Shown one piece after another: positions 51,279 through 61,185 of a DNA stretch of 64,000 bases (its first letter is position 1; every line of letters starts with the position of its first letter). The stretch lies in NCBI GenBank assembly GCA_964424115.1, contig CAYRHN010000002.1, forward strand, positions 124,001-188,000. Reading direction: 5' to 3'. Source of the DNA: CAYRHN01 sp964424115. GTDB taxonomy: Bacteria > Chloroflexota > Anaerolineae > Anaerolineales > Anaerolineaceae. Under the pieces are notes generated by a model. That model ran no database searches and had not been told where the DNA came from. It saw nothing but the letters and a program-made list of their open reading frames with translations. The position numbers were made by a program, and so were the translations under genes.

Positions 51279-53510
51279 TCACTCGTCAATACTCATTCGA
51301 TGGCTGTAGGCGTTGAATAAAACATATCCGTTATTTACGGGCAGATACTCAGCCCAATAGGTCAAATTGCCGATCTTGAGGTGTCCTATAAAATGTCTGG
51401 AAGCGGGATCTATGATTTTTTTGCCGTTAGCCTCGCAATATTCAATTACGGTTTCGATCTCGGTTTCCAGGATCATTTCATCGTTCAGCTTTTGCCTGAC
51501 ATTCGGATCCATACTCAATCCAATTGAACTTCTTTTTGTTTCCATAACGGCCTCATCCTTCCAGAATTCCTGCAATACCTGATTTCTGAGCTTCACCCGG
51601 TTCACTCTGCGTTCGGTGTACGTGGGAGCCGGCCGGCCGGAATCATGTAGACCAAATAGAATATCCAAAATGTGGTACGCGGGCTTTTTGTAAGCCGCGA
51701 AAATATCCCGGCAATTGATGCAATAAGTAATGTATGGGTCATTGCCCTGGCTGATCCGAGCTTTTACTACCCCGCGAGCATAAAGCGGATTGGCAATAGA
51801 GACTTGCCCACCCCAACTGCAACAAGCAGCCAAATTACCTTCTAGCGGAAGAGGTTGATGAGTGAGGCCGGCGCGGTTTACCAATTGGCGTACGGATTGC
51901 TGCAATTTGGGCTCGTTCCGGCTTGAACAGGGGTCAAAAATTGAGATTACTTCTCTGTTTCTGGCAGGGACAGGGAAATCCAGCTCCGATAACAAATCAT
52001 AAAGAAAGCCCCCTTTGATTTCGGGTAGATATCGTTGGAACATTTGCTTGCATGTGGGGCAAGCAAAGATCGCCAATGGTCTTCCAAGGGCGATCCATTG
52101 TTCGCGTATTTTTTCGATCACCTGACTGTGGATTTGTTCATCGCCAGCCCAATCGGCCGGCGCTCCACAGCAATGAAGCATGAGAGCCATATCCGGTTTT
52201 TTCTCCAGCATCCAGCGGTAGCTTTCAATTACATACTGCGGGTCAGAGGCGCCTAACTGGCAACCCGGAAAAAACATGTAACTGCTTCGTGAATAACCGG
52301 CGGGTACGCGGCACAATTGCGCCGGGTCGCTGTTGGAAAAATCCATATCCCGCAGCCAGAAATCATGATATGCCCAGGGCATCGCTCCTTTTTGACGCAT
52401 AGTGCGGTGGCTGACCAGAAGAAGATCTCCTACATCAATCTTTTCTGGACATACTTCTTTGCACAGCCCGCATTGGTTGCACGTGGTGATCAGGCGGGTT
52501 GCCACCGTGCCGTTCCCATCCAGCGTGCCGGGGTGGATGGTAATCTCGACCTCCTCGGCTATGCGTTTGGGAAATTTCTTATAGAAGCGCATGAGGTCGC
52601 AATAACGCATGCATGCATCGCAGGAACATTTCAGGCAGCGTTTCGCTTCCTGAAGCGCTTCATCGCGAGTAAAAAAAATGCCGTCCCCGGGAATTACTGC
52701 CTCGGAACGCGCAATCAATTCCGAGTCCAGGACCAATTTTGTGCTGCTGGAAATAAAGGGGTGATTCATGTTGCCGGTCTTTAGATAACGTTCGATGGCA
52801 CTGGCAACATAAAGACCGTCAGCCAATGCTTCGATGCAATTTCTACCGGTCAGCGATCCTCCTATGAAAACCCCTGGTTTTTTGGTGGCAAATGCCCCAT
52901 TGGGGTCAATTTTCAGGTTGAAATCATTTCCATGCGCCCCCGTGGCGACATAGATCGCATCAAAATTTAGATCATCCAGGTTCCTCACATCATTATTCAG
53001 GGAGAGAGTGTAGGACTCAAAAATAAATTGCTGTTCAATATCCTTTAGGAAAATATCCGGCGATAAAAGGTTCCAAAGCTGACCCCCTATCCGGTTTGTC
53101 TTTTCAAAGATCGTAATGGGGTATTTTTGAGCTGCCAGTCGAAGCGCGCATGCCAAACCGCTTATACCTGCACCAATTATTGCTACTCGCTTCTGTTTTG
53201 CGGGGAGGTTATAACTATTGGGAGTGGTTCTTGTTGCATAGCTCAAAGCAGATTTTTCGAGCAAGCGCATGGAGATTGGGGCGTCTATCTGTTGCCGGAT
53301 ACATACCTTCTTACACGACTCATCGCATAGAGATGAAACAATGTCAGGGAATCCAACGGCGTTTTGATAGACGCGGAAAGCCAGGTTGAAACTTCCGCGT
53401 TGCATTTTGTCCATGAAATCCTGGACATTTAAGTGAAACGGACAGGCGGCAGTGCAAAAAGCCGGCTCATTTTGTCGGCAGTTTTCAATTTTCCCTGAAG
53501 CCTGTTCCAT
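51279..53510 (-). CDS. Dicluster-binding flavoprotein, HdrD/GltD-like (DVU_1558-like)
   Basis: About 743 residues from ATG 53510; the in-frame GTG at 53558 lies inside a hairpin. In order: an N-terminal GltD-like Fe-S region (CTAACPFHLNVQDFM, CDESCKKVCIRQQID), an FAD/NAD Rossmann fold (VAIIGAGISGLACALRLA), a Cys-rich linker (CLKCSCDACMRYC), a ferredoxin motif CNQCGLCKEVCPEKI, then two CCG-type cysteine domains (FFPGCQLG..LHCCGAPADW; FDPCSSR..CCSWGG..YCINC). This layout suits electron transfer between the aldehyde oxidoreductase and a ferredoxin, quinone or disulfide pool. Confidence 0.88.
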   Translation of the reverse strand: MEQASGKIENCRQNEPAFCTAACPFHLNVQDFMDKMQRGSFNLAFRVYQNAVGFPDIVSSLCDESCKKVCIRQQIDAPISMRLLEKSALSYATRTTPNSYNLPAKQKRVAIIGAGISGLACALRLAAQKYPITIFEKTNRIGGQLWNLLSPDIFLKDIEQQFIFESYTLSLNNDVRNLDDLNFDAIYVATGAHGNDFNLKIDPNGAFATKKPGVFIGGSLTGRNCIEALADGLYVASAIERYLKTGNMNHPFISSSTKLVLDSELIARSEAVIPGDGIFFTRDEALQEAKRCLKCSCDACMRYCDLMRFYKKFPKRIAEEVEITIHPGTLDGNGTVATRLITTCNQCGLCKEVCPEKIDVGDLLLVSHRTMRQKGAMPWAYHDFWLRDMDFSNSDPAQLCRVPAGYSRSSYMFFPGCQLGASDPQYVIESYRWMLEKKPDMALMLHCCGAPADWAGDEQIHSQVIEKIREQWIALGRPLAIFACPTCKQMFQRYLPEIKGGFLYDLLSELDFPVPARNREVISIFDPCSSRNEPKLQQSVRQLVNRAGLTHQPLPLEGNLAACCSWGGQVSIANPLYARGVVKARISQGNDPYITYCINCRDIFAAYKKPAYHILDILFGLHDSGRPAPTYTERRVNRVKLRNQVLQEFWKDEAVMETKRSSIGLSMDPNVRQKLNDEMILETEIETVIEYCEANGKKIIDPASRHFIGHLKIGNLTYWAEYLPVNNGYVLFNAYSHRMSIDE

Positions 53511-53532
53511 AAAGGTTATTCTCTCAATGGCT

Positions 53533-53568
53533 TGTCCGGGCTGTGCCTTTTCTGGCACAACCCGGACA
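53533..53568 (-). other. Intercistronic hairpin between the aldehyde oxidoreductase and flavoprotein genes
   Basis: A ~15-bp stem with one mismatch (tgtccgggctgtgcc / ggcacaacccggaca) and a 6-base loop in the 96-base gap. It may stabilise the upstream mRNA or attenuate the downstream genes. Confidence 0.6.
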
Positions 53569-53606
53569 TTCGCTGATAATCCAAATGGTGAATGGGGGAA
53601 GCTGGA

Positions 53607-56528
53607 TTAGAAGAATCTTTCCGCTGCCGCATCCCCAAGAGGCTGGAAGAAATCATTGCCTCCGAAAGGAACTGGATTGGCGTGAATGTTCTCCAGCTCT
53701 TCGTAAAGATCTGAACCCAGGAAGTATTTCTTGGGCGGGAGGATCTTTCCGCCATTGGCAAGAATTTCCAGCCCTGCTTTTACTTTTTCTTTGGTCGCCG
53801 GCATTTCAAAAATGCGGACACCGCAGGCGTTGTGAATGGCGTTGAGCACGGCAACATGGCCGGAGGATTGGAACGCTTCGGAGGCACCAGAGGAGCCAAA
53901 GGGTCCGTTGACATCGTAATTTTCCAGGTGGACGATGGTAATCTCGTCCGGAATATCCTTGATGTAGGGGATACCAGCAGCTGCCATGTTGGTGTGTTTG
54001 GTTACATCTTCATAATTTTCGGTGAGGGCGAAGCTGATGCTGTGAGAGATCCCGCCATAAGCCTGCCCATTGACAGCGTCAATATTGCCGACTTTTCCAA
54101 CCTCATCTACTGTGGTAAAACGAATGACCCTGGTCCTGCCGGTCTTCGTATCCACTTCTACCTCGGCCAAATTTAAAGCGTATGTGTAAGCAGGATGAGG
54201 ATCGCCAACGCCGGTGTTGGGGTCGAGGCGGCAGAGGCCAGCCGTGACGACAGTCTCATACCTCCCCTCGTATTTTGTTGGAATGCCTTCGCGAACCATC
54301 TCGTCGTAAGTTCGGAAAGTGCCGTCCGCCTTACGCATGGCGTTCATGAGCTTCTCGCCAGCAACCTGGGTTGCGTGCCCGTTCATATAATGGGAACGAC
54401 TGCCGGCGGACATGCCGCTATCAGGGCAAAGCTTTGTGTCGCTTTGAACCAGCCGGATCCGATCGGGGGTTACTCCCATTGGTTTTAGGGCTTCCAGGGT
54501 TACCATCAGTGAGCCAATATCGCCACCCTGGCCTAACTCCTGCCAGGTGTCGTATTTCGTGATCGTGTTGTCCGGATTGAGTTCCAGGGCAATGGTCGCT
54601 CTATCGGTGGGACCTTCGGAAACATTAAAGCCACCCCAAGCAAGGCCAACGCCGCGGCGTAGTTCCGGTGTATCCTTTTCCTTGGCTTCTTTGACCGCCC
54701 TTTCGTAGAATGGGCGCATTTTAATCATCATTTCTTCCATGGGATATTGCTTGAAGGGATAACTGTTGATATTGGTGTCTCCTGGCCGGGCGATGTTCCG
54801 CCAGCGGAATTCAAAGGGGTCAATGCCGGCTTTTTCGGCTAGCATATCCATCAACGCTTCGCTTAATGTATAGGCTTGCGGAGAACCATAGCTGCGGTAA
54901 GCAGTGCCAAAATTATGGTTGGTATTGGCGATACGAACCAGACCAGCCACATGCGGTACTTTGTATGGGAAGAAGGCAAAGCGGGCGGGTTTTGTCATAA
55001 GATCATCGCCGCCCCATGAGTATGCGCCGTGATCCATACCAAAGTCCATTTCTGCTGCTGTGATCTTTCCGTTCTCGTCGCAAGCAACCCGACCGTTGGA
55101 GTAACAAGGGCAGCGCTTACCGGTAAAGTGCATGAACTCCTCATAATCCATGGAAAGGGCAACTGGCATCTTGGTGACTACAGCGGCTGCCGCAGCCAGG
55201 CAAAGGTCACCGGCATTGGTAGACCATCCAAAGCTGGCCCCAGTGGGGTTCATAATGATACGCAGCTTCTTCTTGGAAATACCGACGGAATCACCAATGC
55301 GGCCGAGCGATGAATAAACACCCTGGGATTTGCATTGGATTGCCAGGTTATCCTCTTCATCAAAGTAAGCCTGTACGGTCACCCCCTCAATGGAAAGGTG
55401 AGGTTCGCGAGAAGAGTAGAAACTCCCTTCCACGCTGTGCGCGGAGCCGTCGATCACCTCTGCCACATTGGATGGTTCTTCCAACCCTACACCTTTCAAG
55501 ACCGGTTGCATGGAGAAAATATTAGGGGTGTCTTCATGGATGCGCATGGCACCCGGCATTACCGCTTCAAGGTAAGAAAGGTACTCAGGAAGTTTCTCGA
55601 TTTCCACTTTTACTTTTGCGGCTGCTGCTCGAGCGTGATCTTTTGTATCTGCAGCAACAAGGGCAACGACATCCCCATAGCGGAATATCTTATCCTCAGC
55701 CAGGACTTTTCGGCTGGGAACCATTACCGTTGTGCGTTCGTGGAATTGCCCTTCTGCCATGACGTTGCTGCCGCCGGCAGCTTTAAGTTCTTTGTATGTG
55801 ATGACCTTTGCTACGCCTGGCATTTTCTCCGCTTCGCTGAAGTCAATTTTCAAGATCTTGGCGTGGTGAGCAAGTCTGGGCATAACCACTGCCACATGCA
55901 GGGTCTCTGCCGGCATCTTAAGCTCCTGGTCGTCCCCATAATCTGCAAGCCCGCAGACCTTCGCCAGCGCTGTTGGCCGAACAACGGGTTTGCCATAATA
56001 TTCATTGTCCTCTGGATTCTTAAAACGGAGCTCTTCCAAAGACATCTCGCCGCGCATTACTTTGGCAGCCGCCATGACAGCATCCACGATCTGCTTGTAG
56101 CCAGTACAACGGCATACATTAAGATTCTTTTGGAACCAATCGCGTACTTCTTCGCGGGTTGGGTTCTTGTTGTTCAACAATAGCGCATAGGTGGACACAA
56201 TAAAGCCAGGCGTGCAAAAGCCGCATTGAACTGCGCCTAAGTGCATAAAAGCCACCTGGATTGGATGCAGGTTGGTGGGGGTGCCAATGCCTTCAATGGT
56301 GATGACCTTGCTGTACTCCTCAACCGTGCGAATCTTCTTGATGCACGAACGAACCAATTTATCATTCAAGACAACCGTACACGAACCGCATACGCCGGTA
56401 TCGCAGCCAACTTTGGTGCCGGTCAGGCCCAAGCGGCGCAAAACATCTGCCAACGAGTCTTTCTCCGGGTTGCACATAAAAATCCGGTTGACGCCGTTGA
56501 TATTCAGCCACATTTTTCTAAGTTTCAT
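53607..56528 (-). CDS. Molybdenum aldehyde oxidoreductase (Mop/DVU_1559-like, xanthine oxidase family)
   Basis: 973 residues. The plant-type [2Fe-2S] domain has CDTGVCGSC plus a later Cys, and the second [2Fe-2S] domain has CGFCTPGFI..CRCTG. They are followed directly by the two molybdopterin-binding domains with no FAD domain, as in Desulfovibrio gigas aldehyde oxidoreductase. The active-site Glu is in GSSGASEAF near the C-terminus. It oxidises aldehydes to acids with water. ATG 56528 is preferred because GGAG precedes it; an upstream ATG at 56543 has no such site. A TATAAT-type -10 box lies at 56588-56593. Confidence 0.93.
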   Translation of the reverse strand: MKLRKMWLNINGVNRIFMCNPEKDSLADVLRRLGLTGTKVGCDTGVCGSCTVVLNDKLVRSCIKKIRTVEEYSKVITIEGIGTPTNLHPIQVAFMHLGAVQCGFCTPGFIVSTYALLLNNKNPTREEVRDWFQKNLNVCRCTGYKQIVDAVMAAAKVMRGEMSLEELRFKNPEDNEYYGKPVVRPTALAKVCGLADYGDDQELKMPAETLHVAVVMPRLAHHAKILKIDFSEAEKMPGVAKVITYKELKAAGGSNVMAEGQFHERTTVMVPSRKVLAEDKIFRYGDVVALVAADTKDHARAAAAKVKVEIEKLPEYLSYLEAVMPGAMRIHEDTPNIFSMQPVLKGVGLEEPSNVAEVIDGSAHSVEGSFYSSREPHLSIEGVTVQAYFDEEDNLAIQCKSQGVYSSLGRIGDSVGISKKKLRIIMNPTGASFGWSTNAGDLCLAAAAAVVTKMPVALSMDYEEFMHFTGKRCPCYSNGRVACDENGKITAAEMDFGMDHGAYSWGGDDLMTKPARFAFFPYKVPHVAGLVRIANTNHNFGTAYRSYGSPQAYTLSEALMDMLAEKAGIDPFEFRWRNIARPGDTNINSYPFKQYPMEEMMIKMRPFYERAVKEAKEKDTPELRRGVGLAWGGFNVSEGPTDRATIALELNPDNTITKYDTWQELGQGGDIGSLMVTLEALKPMGVTPDRIRLVQSDTKLCPDSGMSAGSRSHYMNGHATQVAGEKLMNAMRKADGTFRTYDEMVREGIPTKYEGRYETVVTAGLCRLDPNTGVGDPHPAYTYALNLAEVEVDTKTGRTRVIRFTTVDEVGKVGNIDAVNGQAYGGISHSISFALTENYEDVTKHTNMAAAGIPYIKDIPDEITIVHLENYDVNGPFGSSGASEAFQSSGHVAVLNAIHNACGVRIFEMPATKEKVKAGLEILANGGKILPPKKYFLGSDLYEELENIHANPVPFGGNDFFQPLGDAAAERFF

Positions 56529-56708
56529 GACAGCAATCTCCATAATTAAGATTTTGGGATCTTCTGGAATGGTTAGGACACTTTAAGATTATAGCAGAAA
56601 AGAAATTGGGCTTTTACTGATGAATTTCCTCATTATTAACGATAAACGGGTTACAAAAAGATATGGTGAGACGGTTTGTGTCTTGACGAATATCAGTACC
56701 GTGATTAT

Positions 56709-56741
56709 AGTTAAGTAAATTAACTATTAAAGAAGTTAACT
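56709..56741 (+). promoter_or_regulatory. Candidate MarR operator sites
   Basis: The inverted repeat AGTTAA-GTAAA-TTAACT (56709-56725) is followed by the palindrome AGTTAACT (56734-56741), directly upstream of ATG 56753. The shared AGTTAA half-site suggests binding by the MarR protein encoded next. The rest of the 56529-56708 gap holds only promoter-like A+T-rich sequence. Confidence 0.55.
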
Positions 56742-56752
56742 AAAGGTATTCT

Positions 56753-57205
56753 ATGAACGATGAAGAGTTGTTGCGAAACACGATCGAACGGCTTTGGGAA
56801 TCAATCCCGCCAGTGTGGGGGAAGGTGCGCGGAAATGTACGCGCCAACGCAGTTGAAGATTTGAATGTCACGCTTGTTCAATTCCATATTCTGCGCCATA
56901 TCCGTCAAGGAGCCCATTCCGTGGGTGAACTGGCAGAAATGCAACAGATTAGCCGGCCGGCTGTCAGCCAGGCGGTTGAACTATTGGTGGAAAAGGGACT
57001 GGTCTTTCGCAAGCAAGAAAGTCGTGATCGACGCTTTATTTTCCTTGATTTGACTGAAACCGGCAACTATATGCTGAATGCGATCTATAACAAGAATCGC
57101 CTCTGGATGGCCGAAAAAATGGTTTCTCTTAGTTCTGAAGATCTGAATGCGATCATTCGCGCAATGGCGATACTGAAGAAAGCGTTTGTTACATCGGAAA
57201 TATAA
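56753..57205 (+). CDS. MarR family transcriptional regulator
   Basis: 150 residues with the winged-helix MarR plan: LVQFHILRHIRQGAHSVGELAEMQQISRPAVSQAVELLVEKGLVFRKQESRDRRFIFLDLTETG (about 40-105). The recognition helix is around SRPAVSQAVELL and the DRR wing is intact. It is the first gene of an operon with two ABC half-exporters, a classic drug-responsive arrangement, and probably represses its own promoter through the AGTTAA sites. The ligand is unknown. Confidence 0.9.
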   Translation: MNDEELLRNTIERLWESIPPVWGKVRGNVRANAVEDLNVTLVQFHILRHIRQGAHSVGELAEMQQISRPAVSQAVELLVEKGLVFRKQESRDRRFIFLDLTETGNYMLNAIYNKNRLWMAEKMVSLSSEDLNAIIRAMAILKKAFVTSEI

Positions 57206-57223
57206 TTGCTGAGGGTTCCCTAT

Positions 57224-58897
57224 ATGGTTGAAATTAGACGGATTCTGCAATTTGTTAAGCCTTATTGGAAGCTGGCAATCTTTTCTTGGGTGACACTTCT
57301 GTTGATGGTTTTGGCTGATTTGGCGATCCCGCGCCTGATCGAACAAATCATTGACATAGGCGTCAAGCAGAATAATATGACGGTGGTTGTACAAACATCG
57401 CTTCTCATGCTTGGAATTTCGATTGTCAGCATGTTTGTTGCGGTGTTGAACAATATCTTCTCCGTGCGTACAGGAGAGAGCGTTGCTCGTGACTTGCGGG
57501 AAGCCATTTTCGTCCAGATTCAGAAATTTTCCTACGGAGACCTGGACCGGTTTAGCACAGGTAAGTTGATGGTGAGGCTGACCAGCGACACCAGCGCTGT
57601 GCAACGCCTGGTGCAAGTATCGCTTCGGATTGGAACCCGCGCTCCGTTGCTTATGATCGGCAGCATTATTCTGATGTTCACCACCAGCGCCAGCCTGGCG
57701 GCAGCTATGATCCCAGTCCTGGTTGTTACGTTGGCGGTAATTGTATTCTTCAGTGTGAAGATGGAGCCTTTATTCCGGGCGGTACAGCAGAAATTGGACC
57801 GTCTTAATACTGTTTTACAGGAAAACATAGCCGGTGCACGGTTAGTGAAGGCTTTTGTCCGTTCCAACTACGAAGAACATCGTTTTGATGCTGCGAACGA
57901 AGAATTGACCGGGAACACTGTCAAAGTGATGCAATTTAATGCGACGATGTCGCCAGTATTGACTGTATTCGTCAATATCGGCCTGGTCATTGTGATCTGG
58001 CACGGTGGGCTGCAGAGCATCCAGGGCGATTTGAAGGTCGGCCAGATCGTGGCTTTTGCCAATTACTTGCTTACAACCATGACGCCGTTGATCATGATGA
58101 CCCAGCTTGCCAATACCTGGGCGAATGGCTTGGCTTCAGCCAGGCGAATTAACGAAGTTCTGGACACAATTCCCGAGGTGGCTCATCCGGCCGACGCGAT
58201 TGCGCTACCGGAACATACAATGGGCCGGGTCAATTTCCAGGATGTTGATTTCCAATATAAAGGCTTTAGCAACCTGGATGTTCTGGAAGATATAAATCTG
58301 GTCGCTAAACCGGGGCAAACTATAGCCATCCTGGGCGCGACAGGATCCGGGAAAAGCTCTTTGGTAAACTTAATTCCGCGGTTTTATGATCCTTTGCATG
58401 GTGAAGTGCAAATTGATGGACAGAATGTGCGAAATATTCAGGAATCTTCATTGTTGGAGCATGTAGGGATTGTGCCGCAGGAGACCATTCTTTTTTCGGG
58501 TACGATCCGCGAGAATATTTGTTATGGAAAACCAGACGCGACAGATGAAGAGGTGATCTCAGCGGCGAAGATCGCCCAGGCACATGATTTCATCATCGGT
58601 TTCTCTGAAGGATACGGAACCCATGTAGAAGAACGTGGAGCTAATCTATCGGGTGGACAAAAACAGCGCATAGCCATTGCGAGGGCGATCATAACACATC
58701 CAAATATTTTGATCCTGGATGACGCGACCAGTTCAGTGGATGTTGAAACAGAAACGCACATTCAGGATGCCTTAAAAGGTGTTATGCGCGGAAGGACAAG
58801 TTTTGTTGTAGCTCAGCGAATCAGCACAGTGCTTAACGCTGATAAGATCATCGTGTTGGATAAGGGCCGGATCGCAGCCGAGGGTAAACATGCATAA
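57224..58897 (+). CDS. ABC exporter half 1 (degenerate ATP site), C-terminus cut by a stop codon
   Basis: 557 residues: six membrane helices (about 1-310) and an ATPase domain. Walker A GATGSGKSS and the signature NLSGGQKQR are canonical. Walker B ends in LDD instead of LDE, and the switch His is Gln in VVAQRIST, as in the non-catalytic half of heterodimeric exporters. Translation stops after AAEGKHA at TAA 58895-58897. In the same frame the sequence continues as LMQSSQIYQEIFNSQLG to a TAG at 58964, exactly the expected tail. A GAA-to-TAA change, or a base error, is likely. Confidence 0.88.
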   Translation: MVEIRRILQFVKPYWKLAIFSWVTLLLMVLADLAIPRLIEQIIDIGVKQNNMTVVVQTSLLMLGISIVSMFVAVLNNIFSVRTGESVARDLREAIFVQIQKFSYGDLDRFSTGKLMVRLTSDTSAVQRLVQVSLRIGTRAPLLMIGSIILMFTTSASLAAAMIPVLVVTLAVIVFFSVKMEPLFRAVQQKLDRLNTVLQENIAGARLVKAFVRSNYEEHRFDAANEELTGNTVKVMQFNATMSPVLTVFVNIGLVIVIWHGGLQSIQGDLKVGQIVAFANYLLTTMTPLIMMTQLANTWANGLASARRINEVLDTIPEVAHPADAIALPEHTMGRVNFQDVDFQYKGFSNLDVLEDINLVAKPGQTIAILGATGSGKSSLVNLIPRFYDPLHGEVQIDGQNVRNIQESSLLEHVGIVPQETILFSGTIRENICYGKPDATDEEVISAAKIAQAHDFIIGFSEGYGTHVEERGANLSGGQKQRIAIARAIITHPNILILDDATSSVDVETETHIQDALKGVMRGRTSFVVAQRISTVLNADKIIVLDKGRIAAEGKHA

Positions 58898-58983
58898 TTA
58901 ATGCAATCCAGTCAGATTTACCAGGAGATTTTTAATTCTCAACTCGGGGATGGATTCCATGACTAGGCCGCGAGGATTCTAAG

Positions 58984-60795
<1,812 letters not shown>

Positions 60796-60899
60796 CGATT
60801 GATTGGAGCGCTGGATCAACATATTGCTTTCTCGCTTGAGGTAGCCCTCCGGAAATTCGAGAATACCTGTATACACAGGGCTTATTTTGTGATAGAATG

Positions 60900-61170
60900 T
60901 TGTTCAAGTTAAATAATGTGCGTTGAGCAGGACGAGTAACCAGGCACAAACCTGACAGAAAGAGGAGGTCAACGGCTGAGAACCTCTTCAAGGGAAAGTT
61001 GGTGAAAACCCCCTGTGAGCGATCACCGGAACGAGGATTTCCTCCAGTAAGGTGAATGGCAGGCTCCATTATCAGCCCCACGAGATGACCGGAAAATTGC
61101 TGGTCAAGTCGGGTGGAACCGCGTGAATTAATCTCTCGCCCCGTAGGTGGCGCGAGATTTTTGTTTTAGG
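60900..61170 (+). promoter_or_regulatory. T-box riboswitch controlling thrS
   Basis: The leader has GACGAGTAACC (Stem I) and a distal GGTGAAAACC, then GATCACCGGA, where ACC is the likely threonine specifier. The conserved T-box CGGGTGGAACCGCG is at 61110-61123. A terminator stem (tctcgcc / ggcgcgaga) ends in TTTTTGTTTT at about 61169. A TAGAAT -10 box lies at 60893-60898; its -35 is weak. The 60796-60890 stretch shows no gene. Confidence 0.92.
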
Positions 61171-61185
61171 ACTAAGGAGGCTTCT

